Part shown: piece by piece, positions 17,984 to 28,156 of the stretch | Numbering within the stretch: position 1 is the first letter of the stretch | How the letters are laid out: each line of letters starts with the position of its first letter | NCBI RefSeq assembly: GCF_001297775.1 | Contig: NZ_LIFX01000005.1 | Span: 293,130 to 357,129 of the forward strand | Source of the DNA: Trabulsiella odontotermitis | Lineage (GTDB): Bacteria > Pseudomonadota > Gammaproteobacteria > Enterobacterales > Enterobacteriaceae | Length of the DNA: 64,000 nucleotides | Reading direction: 5' to 3' | Translations under genes and position numbers: made by a program | The notes under the pieces: generated by a model | What the model saw: only the letters and a program-made list of their open reading frames with translations | What the model was told of the DNA's origin: nothing | Database searches by the model: none

Positions 17984-19816
17984 ATGGCATTTGAGGAACG
18001 TTACTATCGTGAGGAGCTGGATTACCTTCGTCAGTTAGGCAAGTTACTGGCTGAGGAAAAGCCACACCTTGCCCGTTTTCTGTCTGAAAAGGCGGGGGAT
18101 CCTGATGTAGAACGTCTGATGGAGGCATTTGCTTTCCTTTCTGGTGGGCTCCGGCAAAAGCTGGAAGATGAGTTTCCGGAGTTTACGCACGGTATTATTC
18201 GGATGCTCTGGCCTAATTATCTCCGTCCGGTACCTGCCATGACGGTGATTGAATACCAACCTAAAAACCGACTTAATGCGCCTGTTCAGGTTTGTCGTAA
18301 TGAGCTGGTCAGATCCCGAACTGTACATGGGTCACTCTCGCCTGGGAAAGGAGCACTGGCTGAAAGTGAAGAGGCCTTGCCTCCCGTTTGCCATTTCACT
18401 CTCGCGCGGGACGTCTGGTTACAGCCAGTACAAATACAGGATGTATGCAATAGTAGTTCCCTCAAAGAAGGCATCATTGATGTCGATTTTGCCGCAGCAG
18501 CTGGTATTTCCCCTCGCGCTCTGGATCTCAACAAGCTCACTTTCTGGCTGGGAAATGAAGATGACTATACCCGCCATCAATTGTATTTGTGGTTCAGTGA
18601 ACGGCTGATCGACGCTGAACTCATTGCCGGGGAATTTAAGGTACCGTTACCCAATTTATGGCTGGAGGCCGCCGGGTTTGAACGGGGAGATGCATTGTTA
18701 CCGTGGCCGAAAAACGTCCACAATGGTTACCGTGTTCTCCAGGAGTATTTTTGTTATCCGGAGAGTTTCTTTTTCTTTCATCTGAAGGATGTTGCCACGT
18801 TACCGGAGGATTTTCCGGTCAATGCCTTCACGTTGCGTCTGCGTTTTAACCAGCCTCTGCCGGTTGATATTAAGCTGCGCCAGAATTCATTGCGGCTTTA
18901 CTGTACACCCGCCGTCAATCTGTTTGTCCATCACGCAGAACCTGTCAGACCGGATGGTGGCATGACGCAGTATCCGCTGCGTGCCAGCCATAAGTATCCG
19001 GATGCTTATGACATTTTCCGGGTGGAATCAGTATCCAGCAATCTTCAGAATGCAGACAGCCCGTCAGGGCGTGGCAATAAAACCCGGGTATGGGCGGAAT
19101 TCGAAAGTTTCAATCACCAGATTGAATACAGTCGCCAGCGCGAGGTGGTGTACTGGCATCACCGGACAAAAACATCCCTGTTTCATCAAGGGCTTGATCA
19201 CGCAATTGCTTTTGTCCATGCCGATGGCAGCATTCCTGGGATTTCCCGGTTGAAAGGGGAAGTGATCACCGCATCGCTGATTTGTACCAACCAGATGTTA
19301 CCTGCTGAGCTACATACGGGCGACATCTGTGTCGCCATTGGTAAAAATCCGGCCGTCGCCTCTTTTAGTAACGTCACTCGTCCAACACGACCGTTGTACC
19401 CCGTTACAGATGGAGATATGCACTGGTCGCTTATTTCCAGCATGAATCTGAATTATCTCTCCTTGCTGGACAGGGATGTGCTGGTACAGATCCTTCGCAC
19501 CTTCGATCTGCCAGGTGTTCACCACCCTCAACAGGCCAGACTTTCACGGCAAAAGCTGGATGCCATTGAGAAAATGGAAACCCGGCCTGTGGACAGATTA
19601 TTTAAGGGTATCCCCGTCAGAGGACTTGCCACAACGCTATGGATCAATCCCGCGCCGTTTGTTTGTGAGGGTGAGGTATATCTGCTGGGGGCCGTGTTGT
19701 CAGCGTTTTTTTCTCTGTATGCCAGCATCAACTCGTTCCACTGTCTCAAAATCATTAACACGGAAAGTCAGGAGGCTTGGGAATGGCAAAGCAGTGGCCA
19801 ACACGCCCTGATGTAG
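17984..19816 (+). CDS. tssF: T6SS baseplate protein TssF (VasA)
   Basis: Large baseplate wedge protein (ImpG/VasA family), about 610 residues, forming the TssE-F-G-K wedge that surrounds the VgrG hub. The N-terminus MAFEERYYREELDYLRQLGK and the following EFPEFTHGIIRMLWPNYLRPVPAM stretch are typical of the family. ATG 17984 is chosen over the upstream GTG 17975 because GGAG at 17972-17975 is 8 bases ahead of it. The gene overlaps tssG by 34 bp, indicating translational coupling. Confidence 0.95.
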   Translation: MAFEERYYREELDYLRQLGKLLAEEKPHLARFLSEKAGDPDVERLMEAFAFLSGGLRQKLEDEFPEFTHGIIRMLWPNYLRPVPAMTVIEYQPKNRLNAPVQVCRNELVRSRTVHGSLSPGKGALAESEEALPPVCHFTLARDVWLQPVQIQDVCNSSSLKEGIIDVDFAAAAGISPRALDLNKLTFWLGNEDDYTRHQLYLWFSERLIDAELIAGEFKVPLPNLWLEAAGFERGDALLPWPKNVHNGYRVLQEYFCYPESFFFFHLKDVATLPEDFPVNAFTLRLRFNQPLPVDIKLRQNSLRLYCTPAVNLFVHHAEPVRPDGGMTQYPLRASHKYPDAYDIFRVESVSSNLQNADSPSGRGNKTRVWAEFESFNHQIEYSRQREVVYWHHRTKTSLFHQGLDHAIAFVHADGSIPGISRLKGEVITASLICTNQMLPAELHTGDICVAIGKNPAVASFSNVTRPTRPLYPVTDGDMHWSLISSMNLNYLSLLDRDVLVQILRTFDLPGVHHPQQARLSRQKLDAIEKMETRPVDRLFKGIPVRGLATTLWINPAPFVCEGEVYLLGAVLSAFFSLYASINSFHCLKIINTESQEAWEWQSSGQHALM

Positions 19817-20829
19817 CGTTACAGAGACCGCTATCGGCAGATGTTCGCGGTATGAATTTTTACATGTTGCTGGAGTCGCTGTATCGCCGCTATGACAAGT
19901 CAGGGTGTGAGCCCTCGCTGCGAACTGAGCCGGGAAAGGAAGTAGTGCTTTTCAAATCTGACGCTGGTATCGCCTTTCCTGGTAGTGACTTAAGCGTGCT
20001 TGAACGCAACGATTCCGGGCAATTTTCACTGACTACAAAATTTCTCGGTTTATCCGGCAGTCAGTCTCCGTTGCCAGGTTATTACCTGGACCAGATGGCG
20101 CTGGAGTCCGCTCAGAATGAAGAAGGATTAAAGGATTTCCTCGATCTGTTCAGCCACCGTTGGACGCAATTTGCATACCACGCCTGGCGTAAGTACCGCT
20201 ATTACATCTGTTTTCGCAACGGGGGCACGGATCACTTTTCGCAGCGGATGTATGCCCTTGTAGGGCTGGGTAGCCAAAGCATTCGCAACAGGCTTGCTAT
20301 CAATCACAGCAAAATGCTGGCCTACGCTGGCGTGCTGGCAACGCCGGGGCGCGCGCCGGAAGTGATTTGTAACCTCGTCTCCCACTGTTTTGACCTACCG
20401 GTGGTGGCTATCAAAAGCTGGCAACTACGCTGGGTTGCAATTACGCCGTCTGAACAGAACCGGCTTGGTGAGCGCACACCAAAAAAGAAAACTGCGGGGC
20501 ATATCCCGGGCAAGTCGGTGCTGGGCGTCAATTTTACGCTTGGCGCACGGGTGCCGGATCGTAGCGGTAAATTCCTGCTGCAGATTGGTGACTTGTCGAT
20601 GGCGCGTTATCTCTCATTTTTGCCGGATGGTGAAAATCATCAGGCTCTGAAGATGTTTATCTCTTTTTTGTTGCGCGACCAGTTTGCCTGGGATTTACAG
20701 CTGTGTCTGGCAGCAGATGAGGCAAAAGGAATGCTGCTCGGAGACAGGTCCAGCACCTGCCTGGGAAGAACCAGCTTCATTGGTCAGCCGAAGGTGCCGC
20801 CTTCCGTCACCCTCCACATCAGGGAATAA
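19783..20829 (+). CDS. tssG: T6SS baseplate protein TssG (VasB)
   Basis: Baseplate wedge protein (ImpH/VasB family), 348 residues, binding TssF and TssK. Recognisable segments are FYMLLESLYRR near the start, the central LGLSGSQSPLPGYYLDQ and FLDLFSHRWTQFAYHAWRKYR. The ATG at 19783 lies 7 bases after an AGGAGG at 19770-19775 inside the end of tssF, a strong ribosome site that fixes the start and explains the 34-bp overlap. The following gene starts 4 bp after its stop. Confidence 0.95.
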   Translation: MAKQWPTRPDVALQRPLSADVRGMNFYMLLESLYRRYDKSGCEPSLRTEPGKEVVLFKSDAGIAFPGSDLSVLERNDSGQFSLTTKFLGLSGSQSPLPGYYLDQMALESAQNEEGLKDFLDLFSHRWTQFAYHAWRKYRYYICFRNGGTDHFSQRMYALVGLGSQSIRNRLAINHSKMLAYAGVLATPGRAPEVICNLVSHCFDLPVVAIKSWQLRWVAITPSEQNRLGERTPKKKTAGHIPGKSVLGVNFTLGARVPDRSGKFLLQIGDLSMARYLSFLPDGENHQALKMFISFLLRDQFAWDLQLCLAADEAKGMLLGDRSSTCLGRTSFIGQPKVPPSVTLHIRE

Positions 20830-20833
20830 TTTT

Positions 20834-22123
20834 ATGGAGCAGTCCGTGGTTGAAGAAAAACAACAACATAACAATGTATCACTGACGTTACAGGTGATGA
20901 ATGGCAACGAACTGGAAAGTGGTCGTGCTGCGAAATGCCTTTTCTCCGCTGACGGAGGAGATATTGGCCACGCGGGGGAGTGTCACTGGCCGGTACAGGA
21001 TCGTGCAGGCTCCATCACGGGTCGCGCCTGCACGATTGTTCAGCATGACGGTGCATTCTGTTTACGTAGCCTGATGCCTGGATTAATGATCAATCTGGCC
21101 CCCGTCACCACCGACGCCGGGTTGGTACGCTTGTGCCAGGGTGATGAGATCAGCCTTGGCGCGCTGGCGCTAAAAGTCTTTCTGCATGAAGGAAAACGCA
21201 TCAGCTATGACGAGCAGATGGCGACACCAGAAAGCATTGTTATACGTCGTGATAGCCTGGCAGAGGCGCTGATATCCACAGACGGTCAACCTGAATATCC
21301 TGGCATGCAGCACCGTCATCAACTGACGCCTACCGTGGTCAATGGTTTCTCGGCTGACCCTCTTCAGGTACTTCAGACCGAGAGCCTGACACAGTTTTCT
21401 GCGGCCTCTCTACAACAGCGCACGGTGCCGTTGTCCGATCTAAAGGCGAACGGGGGAATCGACAACCCATTTATGGATCTGCCACCGGTGTACGCCGATC
21501 CGCAGGACGACGAGACCTCGCTGGCAGACATGGCGCATAAACACCTTGCGGTAACACCGTTGCTGCGTGGCTTAGGCAGTTCGCTCAGTGTACAAAATAC
21601 TCAGGACGCAGATGCCTTTCTGGAGGAATCAGGACGCGCGCTTCAGGCCGCCATTCAAGGGCTGCTCGATCTCCAGCACAGCCAGAACAGCCTGTCGGAT
21701 AAGCATCTGCGCCCGCTGGAGGATAACCCATTACGCCTGAACCTTGATTACTCCACAGCGCTGGAAGTGATGTTTGCAGAGGGTAAAAGTCCGGTGCATC
21801 TGGCAGCACCTGCGGCTATTCGCGAGAGCCTGCGCAATGTACGCCATCATGAAGAAGCTAACCGCGCCGCTATTGCCGAAGCATTGAGGGTGATGCTTGA
21901 TGCCTTCTCGCCGCAGAACCTGATGCGTCGGTTTGTACAGTATCGTCGTAGCCATGAATTGCGACGCGAACTGGATGACGCAGGTGCATGGCGGATGTAC
22001 AGCCATTATTACGAAGAGCTGGCGTCCGATCGTCAGCAGGGTTTCGCCATGCTGTTTAATGAAGTGTATGCCCAGGTGTATGACCGGGTATTGCGTGAGA
22101 AACAGCGGGAGCAGGAAGCATGA
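20834..22123 (+). CDS. tagH: T6SS FHA-domain protein TagH (Fha/VasC)
   Basis: Accessory scaffold of type VI systems with an N-terminal forkhead-associated domain that reads phosphothreonine. The 429-residue protein has the FHA-like region at about residues 15-110, where SITGRACTIVQHDG corresponds to the phosphopeptide-binding loops. A variable middle and a C-terminal all-helical domain (about 300-425), the type VI FHA-associated region, follow. The start is ATG 20834, 4 bp after tssG. Where Fha is regulated by phosphorylation, the kinase PpkA and phosphatase PppA are in the same cluster; neither is here. As in V. cholerae (VCA0112), it probably works without them. Confidence 0.88.
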   Translation: MEQSVVEEKQQHNNVSLTLQVMNGNELESGRAAKCLFSADGGDIGHAGECHWPVQDRAGSITGRACTIVQHDGAFCLRSLMPGLMINLAPVTTDAGLVRLCQGDEISLGALALKVFLHEGKRISYDEQMATPESIVIRRDSLAEALISTDGQPEYPGMQHRHQLTPTVVNGFSADPLQVLQTESLTQFSAASLQQRTVPLSDLKANGGIDNPFMDLPPVYADPQDDETSLADMAHKHLAVTPLLRGLGSSLSVQNTQDADAFLEESGRALQAAIQGLLDLQHSQNSLSDKHLRPLEDNPLRLNLDYSTALEVMFAEGKSPVHLAAPAAIRESLRNVRHHEEANRAAIAEALRVMLDAFSPQNLMRRFVQYRRSHELRRELDDAGAWRMYSHYYEELASDRQQGFAMLFNEVYAQVYDRVLREKQREQEA

Positions 22124-22644
22124 CGTTGAAGATGTTTCTGGTCAGCATCCTGATGATGGTCATGTTAACCGGCTGCGAAACGGCGAAAAAAATTGGCCAG
22201 GTTATTAGCGATCCAAACATTCAGGTGGGCGCGCTGGCGGAGCAACCTTCGGAACTCACCGTCACCCTGCTCACTGAGCAGGATACCAATATCAATAGCG
22301 ACGGAGACCCCGCCCCCATTGATGTTCAACTGGTTTATCTGAGCGATGACTCAAAACTGCAGTCTGCTGATTATGACCAGATAGCCACCACGCCACTGCC
22401 GGATGTCCTCGGGAAAAACTATATCGAACATCAGGATTTTACCCTGCTCCCGGACACCATCAAAACCCAACCGCCAGTAAAACTGGACGCAAAAACACAG
22501 TTTATCGGTGTCGTGGCTTATTTTTCTGACGACCAGACCAGTGAATGGAAACAGACAGAATCGGTAGAAGGTACGGGACATCGTTACCGTCTGTTGGTTC
22601 ATGTGCGGCAGAACAGCATTGAGATAAAAAAAGAGGACGACTGA
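22120..22644 (+). CDS. tssJ: T6SS outer-membrane lipoprotein TssJ (VasD)
   Basis: Outer-membrane-anchored lipoprotein of the trans-envelope TssJLM complex; it contacts the periplasmic domain of TssM. The 174-residue protein has a short signal peptide ending in the lipobox LTGC, with the lipidated cysteine at residue 19. The following residues (ETAKK) contain no Asp at +2, so the lipoprotein should be exported to the outer membrane. The rest matches the transthyretin-like TssJ fold (LTVTLLTEQDTNIN, DAKTQFIGVVAYFSD). It overlaps tagH by 4 bp. Confidence 0.93.
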   Translation: MTLKMFLVSILMMVMLTGCETAKKIGQVISDPNIQVGALAEQPSELTVTLLTEQDTNINSDGDPAPIDVQLVYLSDDSKLQSADYDQIATTPLPDVLGKNYIEHQDFTLLPDTIKTQPPVKLDAKTQFIGVVAYFSDDQTSEWKQTESVEGTGHRYRLLVHVRQNSIEIKKEDD

Positions 22645-22646
22645 CC

Positions 22647-23990
22647 ATGGCAACAATGAAAAACAGAGTGATTTGGCAGGAAGGCCTGTTTGCTCTGCCG
22701 CAGCATTTTCAGCAACAGCAGCGCCATAGTGACTACATCCTGAGTGAGCGGTTGGGTGCGCTGGCGAATTTTGCCTGGGGATTTACCGAATTGTCGATCA
22801 ACGATGAGCTGCTCGCGCAGGGTAAAATCATGATTAACCGGGCATCGGGCTGCATGCCAGACGGGACCGTGTTCCGTATTCCTGATCAGGATTTACTACC
22901 AGCGCCTTTTCAACCTGATGATCTGGCAACGCCGGAAAGCCATGATATTTATCTCGCACTGCCAGTCATTAGCGACGTCATTAATGAAATTAAAGGGTTA
23001 CGCAGTGCAGGGCAAAGCTCCGAACGCTACCAACTTACCCTGACTGACGTCCGTGATTTGCACACGGATGGAGGGGACGTGCAACCGCTGTCGCTCGGCC
23101 AACTGGCACCGAAAATTGTCAGCGGTGCAGACGATCTCAGCGCGATGGCGGTATTACCGTTGTGCCGTATTCGCAGCCGGTTGTCCGGCGGCGCGTTGGC
23201 ACTGGACGAAAGTTTCATTCCAACTTGCCAGACTGTTCGCGTCAGCACTGCACTGGAGCGATTTGTTGGCGAAGTCCAGGGGCTCATTGCCACCCGTGCG
23301 GCTGATCTGGCAAAACGTATTGGTTCCCCGGAGCAAAGCGGTATTGCAGATGTAGCAGAATTTATGATGTTGCAGATGCTTAATCGCTATCAGATGCATT
23401 TTTCGCATCTGGCCTGTCTGCACGTGCTGCATCCACAAGCGTTTTACCTCGATTTAATCCGTGTGCTGGGTGAATTGATGACCTTTACAGAAACCAGTCG
23501 TCTCCCTTGTACTGTTGAACCTTATGATCATCGTGATCTCACTCAGTCATTCAAAACCGTTATTCCGGAACTGCGCCGGGCGTTAAATATCGTTCTGCGC
23601 CCACGCGCGCAAAACCTGCCGCTGATTTTCACAGAAGGCGTTTACCTGGCGACGGTCAACGATCCGGAACTCCTGCAATCCGGGGTGTTTGTTCTGGCTG
23701 TACGTGCGCGGATGCAGCATAACCAGCTAATCCTTCAATTTACCCAGCAGTCAAAGATCGCGGCGACCGACAAAATCCGCAATATGGTCAGCGTGCAGGT
23801 ACCGGGAATTCCGCTGCGGCCGCTTCCTGCTGCCCCGCGCCAGTTGCCGTATCACGATGGCTATGTCTATTTCGAGCTCGAAAAAGGCGCTGCGACCTGG
23901 CAGGACGTTGTAAAGGCCGGAGCGCTGGCGATGCATATTTCTGGCACCTTCCCGGATCTGGATATGCAACTGTGGGCGATCAGAGGTTAA
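22647..23990 (+). CDS. tssK: T6SS baseplate protein TssK (VasE)
   Basis: Baseplate trimer that connects the wedge (TssF-G) to the membrane complex (TssL, TssM). The 447-residue protein begins with the characteristic RVIWQEGLFALPQHFQQQQR, the family's most conserved motif. It also has ERLGALANFAWGFTEL next to it, and RAIRG-type C-terminal residues from the shoulder/head domain. It lies 2 bp after tssJ and 4 bp before tssL. GAGGA at 22634-22638 provides the ribosome site. Confidence 0.95.
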   Translation: MATMKNRVIWQEGLFALPQHFQQQQRHSDYILSERLGALANFAWGFTELSINDELLAQGKIMINRASGCMPDGTVFRIPDQDLLPAPFQPDDLATPESHDIYLALPVISDVINEIKGLRSAGQSSERYQLTLTDVRDLHTDGGDVQPLSLGQLAPKIVSGADDLSAMAVLPLCRIRSRLSGGALALDESFIPTCQTVRVSTALERFVGEVQGLIATRAADLAKRIGSPEQSGIADVAEFMMLQMLNRYQMHFSHLACLHVLHPQAFYLDLIRVLGELMTFTETSRLPCTVEPYDHRDLTQSFKTVIPELRRALNIVLRPRAQNLPLIFTEGVYLATVNDPELLQSGVFVLAVRARMQHNQLILQFTQQSKIAATDKIRNMVSVQVPGIPLRPLPAAPRQLPYHDGYVYFELEKGAATWQDVVKAGALAMHISGTFPDLDMQLWAIRG

Positions 23991-23994
23991 CACC

Positions 23995-24813
23995 ATGAGC
24001 GAGCAGTTTGTCTTTTCCCATGGCGGAAACCGCGTTCCGGTAACAGAAGACTCACCGGAACTGTCAGGTGCTTTTTCACCTGAAATGGTAGAGGAGAGCG
24101 TCCGTCGCCAGTATCGCCTGGCGCTTCGCGGCAATAGTCTGAATCCAATGATTGATGCTGCTACGCCGCTGTTGGGCATGGTGATGCGGCTGACTACCAT
24201 GAACAGTCATGCTATGCCGGAACATCTTTTTGCGCAGGTCGTGACTGATGTGCAGGCAGTGGAGCAGCTTCTCCAGGAGCAGGGGTATGAGCCCGGTGTC
24301 ATCGTCTCGTTTCGCTACATTCTTTGCACATTTATCGACGAGGCAGCATTGGGTAATGGCTGGTCGAACAAAAACGAATGGATAAAGCAGTCGTTACTGG
24401 TGCATTTCCACAATGAGGCATGGGGAGGCGAAAAGGTTTTCATCCTGCTCGAACGTCTGATGCGCGAACCAAAACGCTATCAGGATCTGCTGGAATTTCT
24501 GTTTCTTTGTTTTTCCATTGGTTTTCGCGGTCGCTACAAAGTCGCGCAACATAGTCAGGATGAATTTGAACAGATTTACCGTCGTTTGCACCATGTACTG
24601 TATCCGCTTCGCGGCGAGGCACCATTTCCGCTATTGCATCTCGATCAAAAAAGGCAGGGCGGACGTTATCAGCTAATAAAACGTCTGACGATCAAACACA
24701 TCCTGTCAGGCGGGCTCACACTGCTGGCGCTGATTTATTTCTTTTATTTATTGCGCCTTGATGCTCAAACCCAGGACATTCTCCACCAGTTAAACCGGCT
24801 TCTCGCCAGGTAA
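23995..24813 (+). CDS. tssL: T6SS inner-membrane protein TssL (DotU/VasF)
   Basis: Tail-anchored inner-membrane subunit of the TssJLM complex. The 272-residue protein has a cytoplasmic DotU/IcmH domain (about 30-215), with the family motif RYILCTFIDEAALGNGW and EKVFILLERL following. A single C-terminal membrane helix (about 235-254, GLTLLALIYFFYLL) and a short periplasmic tail complete it. It lacks the peptidoglycan-binding OmpA domain present in some TssL proteins, so cell-wall anchoring must come from another protein. The gene sits 4 bp after tssK and 9 bp before clpV. Confidence 0.94.
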   Translation: MSEQFVFSHGGNRVPVTEDSPELSGAFSPEMVEESVRRQYRLALRGNSLNPMIDAATPLLGMVMRLTTMNSHAMPEHLFAQVVTDVQAVEQLLQEQGYEPGVIVSFRYILCTFIDEAALGNGWSNKNEWIKQSLLVHFHNEAWGGEKVFILLERLMREPKRYQDLLEFLFLCFSIGFRGRYKVAQHSQDEFEQIYRRLHHVLYPLRGEAPFPLLHLDQKRQGGRYQLIKRLTIKHILSGGLTLLALIYFFYLLRLDAQTQDILHQLNRLLAR

Positions 24814-24822
24814 GGACACCCC

Positions 24823-27459
24823 ATGATTCAAATTGATTTGCCGACGCTGGTTAAACGCCTTAATACCTTCACGAAACAGGCGCTGGAGATGGCAGCTTCA
24901 GAGTGCATGAGTCAGCAGGCAAGCGAAATCACCGTAAGCCATGTGTTACTACAGATGCTTGCTATTCCGCGTAGTGATCTTCGTGTCATTACTGAGCAGG
25001 CGGATATCACTACAGATGTGTTGCGCCAGGCGCTGACGGTAGAAAACTATGCCACCACCCGTCAGGTGGACGCTTACCCGGCGTTTTCCCCTCTGTTGGT
25101 CGAATGGCTGAAAGACGCGTGGCTACTGGCTTCAGCTGAAATGCAGATGACGGATCTCCGAGGGGGCGTCCTGCTGTTGGCGCTTCTGCACACTCCGCAG
25201 CGTTATGTATCTGTGCAGGCGGCAAGACTTCTGACAGCCATTAACCGTGATCGCCTGCAGCAGGATTTTAGCCAATGGACAGAGACATCGGCAGAATCTG
25301 TTGTGCTGAATGAGAGCGAGCATTCCACCACGGCGAATATGAATGGTGATGACAGTCTGCTTGCCCGCTATGCGAAAAATATGACTGCCGATGCCCGCCA
25401 TGGCAGGCTTGATCCGGTTTTGTGCCGTGATAACGAAATCGACCTGATGATCGATATTCTCTGTCGTCGCCGTAAAAATAATCCTGTGGTAGTCGGCGAG
25501 GCTGGCGTAGGGAAAAGTGCGTTAATTGAAGGGCTTGCTTTGCGTATTATCGCGGGGAGGGTGCCGGATAAACTGCGTGACACTGACATTATGACCCTGG
25601 ACTTAGGCGCATTACAGGCCGGTGCATCGGTGAAAGGCGAGTTCGAAAAGCGTTTTAAGGGACTGATGGCAGAGGTGGTTCAGTCACCCAAACCCATCAT
25701 TTTATTTATCGATGAAGCACATACGCTGATTGGCGCGGGTAATCAACAGGGCGGTCTGGATGTTTCGAATCTGCTGAAACCGGCGCTGGCTCGCGGTGAA
25801 CTGAAAACCATTGCTGCCACGACATGGAGTGAATACAAAAAGTATTTCGAGAAAGATGCCGCTTTGTCACGCCGTTTCCAGCTAGTGAAGGTGAGTGAAC
25901 CGAACGCAGCGGAGGCAACCATCATTCTGCGCGGTCTTTCGGCTGTTTATGAACAGTCCCACGGAGTGCTAATCGATGATGATGCTTTGCAAGCCGCCGC
26001 AGCGTTGAGTGAACGTTATCTTTCCGGCCGTCAGTTACCGGACAAAGCGATTGACGTGCTGGATACAGCCTGCGCCCGTGTCGCAATTAATCTCTCTTCA
26101 CCACCGAAGCAAATTTCAGCACTGACTACAGAATGCCATCAATTCGAAGCGGAAATTCGTCAGCTTGAACGTGAGATGCGTATCGGATTACGTACCGATG
26201 CATCACGCCTGAAAGAGATTCACGAGCAGTATGAATCGACACAAATAGCGTTACAGACGCTGGAAGATGCCTGGCATCAGCAGCAGTCGCTGGTGCAGGA
26301 AATCATTGAACTACGCCAGACGCTATTGAGTGATACAGAAAGCGTGTCCAGTACCGTTACCACCGGGCAATTGACAACGCTCACCGCGCAACTTGATGCG
26401 TTACATAATGAACAACGCCTGGTCTCGCCGCATGTGGACAAAAAGCAGATTGCCGCCGTGATCGCTGAATGGACTGGCGTGCCGCTCAATCGCCTGTCGC
26501 AAAACGAAATGTCGATGATTACCGACCTGCCCCAGTGGCTGGGCGAAACGATCAAAGGCCAGACACTGGCGATTAGCCATCTCCATAAACACCTGCTGAC
26601 TGCCCGGGCTGATTTACGTCGGCCAGGTCGCCCGCTGGGTGCATTTTTGCTGGTAGGGCCAAGCGGTGTGGGAAAAACCGAAACTGTGCTGCAACTGGCG
26701 GATTTACTCTATGGTGGTCGACAGTACCTTACCACTATTAACATGTCGGAATTTCAGGAGAAGCATACTGTCTCGCGGCTGATTGGTTCTCCGCCAGGCT
26801 ATGTGGGCTACGGTGAGGGGGGCGTACTGACCGAGGCCATCCGGCAGAAACCGTATTCGGTGGTGTTGCTTGATGAAGTAGAAAAAGCGCATCCGGATGT
26901 GCTCAATCTGTTTTATCAGGCATTCGACAAAGGCGAAATGGCGGATGGTGAAGGCCGTCTCATTGACTGTAAAAATATCCTTTTTTTCCTCACCTCTAAT
27001 CTCGGGTATCAGGTCATCGCTGAATATGCGGAGGATCCTGCGGTCATGCAGGAGGTGTTGTATCCGGTTCTGGCTGATTTCTTTAAACCTGCGCTGTTGG
27101 CACGTATGGAGGTAATCCCCTGGCTGCCACTATCGAAGGAGACGCTCGCCATCATCATCGCGGCGAAGCTGGATCGCCTGGATAGCGTATTGCGCTCCCG
27201 TTTTGGCGCCGAAGTCGAAATAACACAGGCAGTAACAGATGAAATCATGCAGCGTGTCACTCGTGGCGAGAATGGTGCCCGTATGCTGGAGTCGATCATC
27301 GACGGTGAAATGTTACCTCCGCTATCGCTTTTGCTATTACAGAAAATGGCAGCCAATACGGCAATTGCCCGAATTCGGGTATCTGCAGAAGACGGTACGT
27401 TCACGGCTCAGATTGAAGATGCTGACATGCCAGACCCGGTGAGTGAAGGCGCGTTATGA
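24823..27459 (+). CDS. clpV: T6SS sheath-recycling AAA+ ATPase ClpV (TssH)
   Basis: Hexameric AAA+ unfoldase of the ClpB subfamily that disassembles contracted TssB-TssC sheath. The 878-residue protein has an N-terminal Clp-N domain (about 1-150) that recognises TssC. The first ATPase module has Walker A GEAGVGKS (about residues 224-231) and Walker [15 protein letters not shown] shortened coiled-coil middle region spans about 430-540, and the second module has GPSGVGKT (about 612-619) and [14 protein letters not shown]. Its end overlaps tagO by 4 bp. In V. cholerae the sigma-54 activator vasH occupies this junction. Confidence 0.96.
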   Translation: MIQIDLPTLVKRLNTFTKQALEMAASECMSQQASEITVSHVLLQMLAIPRSDLRVITEQADITTDVLRQALTVENYATTRQVDAYPAFSPLLVEWLKDAWLLASAEMQMTDLRGGVLLLALLHTPQRYVSVQAARLLTAINRDRLQQDFSQWTETSAESVVLNESEHSTTANMNGDDSLLARYAKNMTADARHGRLDPVLCRDNEIDLMIDILCRRRKNNPVVVGEAGVGKSALIEGLALRIIAGRVPDKLRDTDIMTLDLGALQAGASVKGEFEKRFKGLMAEVVQSPKPIILFIDEAHTLIGAGNQQGGLDVSNLLKPALARGELKTIAATTWSEYKKYFEKDAALSRRFQLVKVSEPNAAEATIILRGLSAVYEQSHGVLIDDDALQAAAALSERYLSGRQLPDKAIDVLDTACARVAINLSSPPKQISALTTECHQFEAEIRQLEREMRIGLRTDASRLKEIHEQYESTQIALQTLEDAWHQQQSLVQEIIELRQTLLSDTESVSSTVTTGQLTTLTAQLDALHNEQRLVSPHVDKKQIAAVIAEWTGVPLNRLSQNEMSMITDLPQWLGETIKGQTLAISHLHKHLLTARADLRRPGRPLGAFLLVGPSGVGKTETVLQLADLLYGGRQYLTTINMSEFQEKHTVSRLIGSPPGYVGYGEGGVLTEAIRQKPYSVVLLDEVEKAHPDVLNLFYQAFDKGEMADGEGRLIDCKNILFFLTSNLGYQVIAEYAEDPAVMQEVLYPVLADFFKPALLARMEVIPWLPLSKETLAIIIAAKLDRLDSVLRSRFGAEVEITQAVTDEIMQRVTRGENGARMLESIIDGEMLPPLSLLLLQKMAANTAIARIRVSAEDGTFTAQIEDADMPDPVSEGAL

Positions 27460-28145
27460 GTAATGCCATTCGCTGGTTGCTCAGCATGTTGTTAATAACG
27501 ACCCCGGTGTTTGCCGGGGATGCACCACCCGTTGAATCTGACGGGCTGGCGCTGTTACAAGCCATGAGCATCTGCCGGAGAGAAGCTGCTGCGCTGGAGC
27601 GTCTTGATTGTTACGACCATGTTCTCACTCCAGAACACGAGAAGGGGTTCGATGGCGCACTGGTTAAAGCTCGTTACTCAGGCGAAACATGGCAGCGAGC
27701 AGTCGAACAGGAGAAACAACGAACTGGCGATACCACCACGCTACTGGTTAAGCAAACGGGAGGGGAGCGCCCTGTTGTGGTGATCACCACGCCAGCCATT
27801 GGTAACCTGCCACCTCGCCCTGTGCTGATGTTCAGTTGCGTCGACAACATTACCCGTATGCAGGTAGCGCTGATGCAGGCACGAAAAGAAAACGATATTC
27901 CCGTGGTACTGAATGTCGATGGACGGCAATTCCGCAGCCGCTGGTTTATCCGTGAAAACGGTATGCTCCTGGAATCCAGTCGTGGCTTAGCCGGAATTGA
28001 TGAGATCAAACAACTTTTCGGCGCGAAGGTACTCACCGTGGATCTGGGGACAGAAGGTGCCGCCGGTAAGCTGGTTTTTACGATAGACGGGCTGGCGCAG
28101 GCGATTGAGCCGCTGCGGGAAACCTGCCACTGGACCGGGGAATAA
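27456..28145 (+). CDS. tagO: T6SS-associated periplasmic protein TagO/VasI
   Basis: Small accessory protein of the VasI family (VCA0118-like), found in a subset of type VI clusters, with no firmly known function. The 229-residue product has a cleavable signal peptide (about residues 1-20, ending TPVFA before GDAPP), so it is periplasmic. The mature domain has an early cysteine pair (SICRREAAALERLDCYDH) typical of the family. Two further cysteines (MFSCVDN and ETCHWTG) could form disulfides. The start overlaps the clpV stop in ATGA fashion, suggesting coupling. Identification is by family features and by its place between clpV and tssA. Confidence 0.82.
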   Translation: MSNAIRWLLSMLLITTPVFAGDAPPVESDGLALLQAMSICRREAAALERLDCYDHVLTPEHEKGFDGALVKARYSGETWQRAVEQEKQRTGDTTTLLVKQTGGERPVVVITTPAIGNLPPRPVLMFSCVDNITRMQVALMQARKENDIPVVLNVDGRQFRSRWFIRENGMLLESSRGLAGIDEIKQLFGAKVLTVDLGTEGAAGKLVFTIDGLAQAIEPLRETCHWTGE

Positions 28146-28156
28146 GGAGCGCACCT

